A program made the translations under genes and the position numbers. A stretch of 16,617 bases of DNA from Actinomycetes bacterium (GTDB lineage Bacteria > Actinomycetota > Actinomycetes > S36-B12): the NCBI GenBank assembly GCA_030425745.1, contig JAUHZW010000020.1, positions 1 through 16,617 on the forward strand, written 5' to 3'. Under the pieces are notes generated by a model. It searched no databases. It was not told where the DNA came from and worked only from the letters and a program-made list of their open reading frames with translations. Position 1 is the stretch's first letter. Every line of letters begins with the position of its first letter. Shown piece after piece: positions 15,890-16,617 of the stretch.

Positions 15890-16617
15890 CCTGGATGCTC
15901 TTCGCCGTGTACTCGAGATCGTCGCGATCCTTGATCACGGCGCCGAGGGTGTCGAGAGCGACCTCCTCGGTCAGGGCCTGAGCGCCGAGGGCGTCCAAGC
16001 TGGTGGTCCAGTCGATGGTCTCGGCGACGCCGGGCATCTTCTCCAGCTCCATGTCGCGCAGACGGTTGACCGCTGCGACGACCTGATCGGCGAGGGCGAC
16101 GCTTACCTGGGGCAGGCGCGAGCGCACGATGTCGACCTCGCGCTCGGGGGCCGGGAAGCCGATCCATGTGTACAGGCAGCGACGCTTGAGGGCGTCGTGG
16201 AGCTCGCGGGTGCGGTTCGAGGTGAGGATCACGATGGGGCGCGACGGGGCCTTGACGGTGCCCATCTCCGGGATCGTCACCTGGAACTCGGCGAGCAGCT
16301 CGAGCAGGAAGGCTTCGAACTCGTCGTCGGCGCGGTCGATCTCGTCGATCAGGAGGACGCACTGATCACCGGAACGGACCGCCTGCAAGAGCGGCCGTTC
16401 GACGAGGAAGCGGTCGCTGAACAGGTCGTCGTCATTCGACGCGAGCTCGGCCTGGCTCAGGGCCCGCACGTGAAGCATCTGCCGCGCGTAATCCCACTCG
16501 TAGAGGGCGTGGTGGGTGTCGATGCCCTCGTAGCACTGCAGGCGGATGAGGTCGCGGCCGAGCATCTCAGCGAGGGTGCGGGCGAGCTCGGTCTTGCCGA
16601 CGCCCACCTCCCCCTCG
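15876..16617 (-). CDS. coxD: CoxD, MoxR-type AAA+ ATPase (5' end cut by window edge)
   Basis: ATP-driven remodelling protein of the MoxR family, partner of CoxE, implicated in introducing sulfur and copper into the CODH active site. The frame is open to the right edge; the first visible residues are EGEVGVGKTELA, the Walker A motif, so the N-terminus is missing. Walker B is CVLLIDEIDRADDEFEAF, followed by VTIPEMGTV, sensor 1 VILTSNRTRELHDALKRRCLY, and the C-terminal lid (about the last 90 residues). An internal GTG at 16607 should not be taken as the start because the P-loop begins upstream of it. Confidence 0.95.
   Translation of the reverse strand, partial: EGEVGVGKTELARTLAEMLGRDLIRLQCYEGIDTHHALYEWDYARQMLHVRALSQAELASNDDDLFSDRFLVERPLLQAVRSGDQCVLLIDEIDRADDEFEAFLLELLAEFQVTIPEMGTVKAPSRPIVILTSNRTRELHDALKRRCLYTWIGFPAPEREVDIVRSRLPQVSVALADQVVAAVNRLRDMELEKMPGVAETIDWTTSLDALGAQALTEEVALDTLGAVIKDRDDLEYTAKSIQDVVS

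Overview
The window is high-GC DNA of an aerobic actinobacterium. The base composition, codon use, frequent GTG starts and several apparently leaderless starts all fit Actinomycetota; the family cannot be fixed from the sequence alone. It carries a compact locus for an aerobic molybdenum-copper carbon monoxide dehydrogenase (Mo-CODH), together with genes that make, modify and insert its cofactor. There are no rRNA, tRNA, CRISPR or insertion-sequence features, and no gene-free stretch longer than about 200 bp.

Left third (1-5061). A minus-strand pair encodes a MocA-like cytidylyltransferase (cut by the left edge) and an XdhC-family maturation protein. Divergent from it, a tightly packed plus-strand operon moaE-moaA-moaD makes and sulfurates the pterin precursor. 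A 55-bp tandem duplication begins inside the last codons of moaD. Next is a minus-strand two-gene ABC transporter, in which a PstB-like ATPase is paired with a UPF0014 (FetB-type) permease.

Middle (5147-13962, all plus strand). A CoxG with a C-terminal membrane anchor and a degenerate XdhC paralogue are followed by a roughly 200-bp regulatory gap. The core operon then runs: a 76-aa unknown protein, coxM, coxS, coxL, an XdhC-YHS fusion, a second coxG, and five consecutive very small single-pass membrane proteins. CoxL has the AYRCSFR active-site loop that marks form I, bona fide CO dehydrogenase. The operon ends at a strong two-tier hairpin terminator.

Right end (14031-16617, minus strand, convergent). 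coxD (MoxR-type AAA+ ATPase, cut by the right edge), coxE (VWA protein), a 98-aa unknown protein and a GIY-YIG-like protein form one overlapping gene string.

How the genes fit together: MoaA, MoaD and MoaE build molybdopterin. The MocA-like protein adds CMP to give the cytosine dinucleotide form that CoxL uses. XdhC-family proteins and CoxD/CoxE mature the Mo-Cu active site. CoxMSL oxidises CO, and CoxG, possibly with the five small membrane proteins, connects the enzyme to the membrane and its quinone pool. The five-gene array of paralogous mini membrane proteins is the best candidate in the window for an undescribed component.
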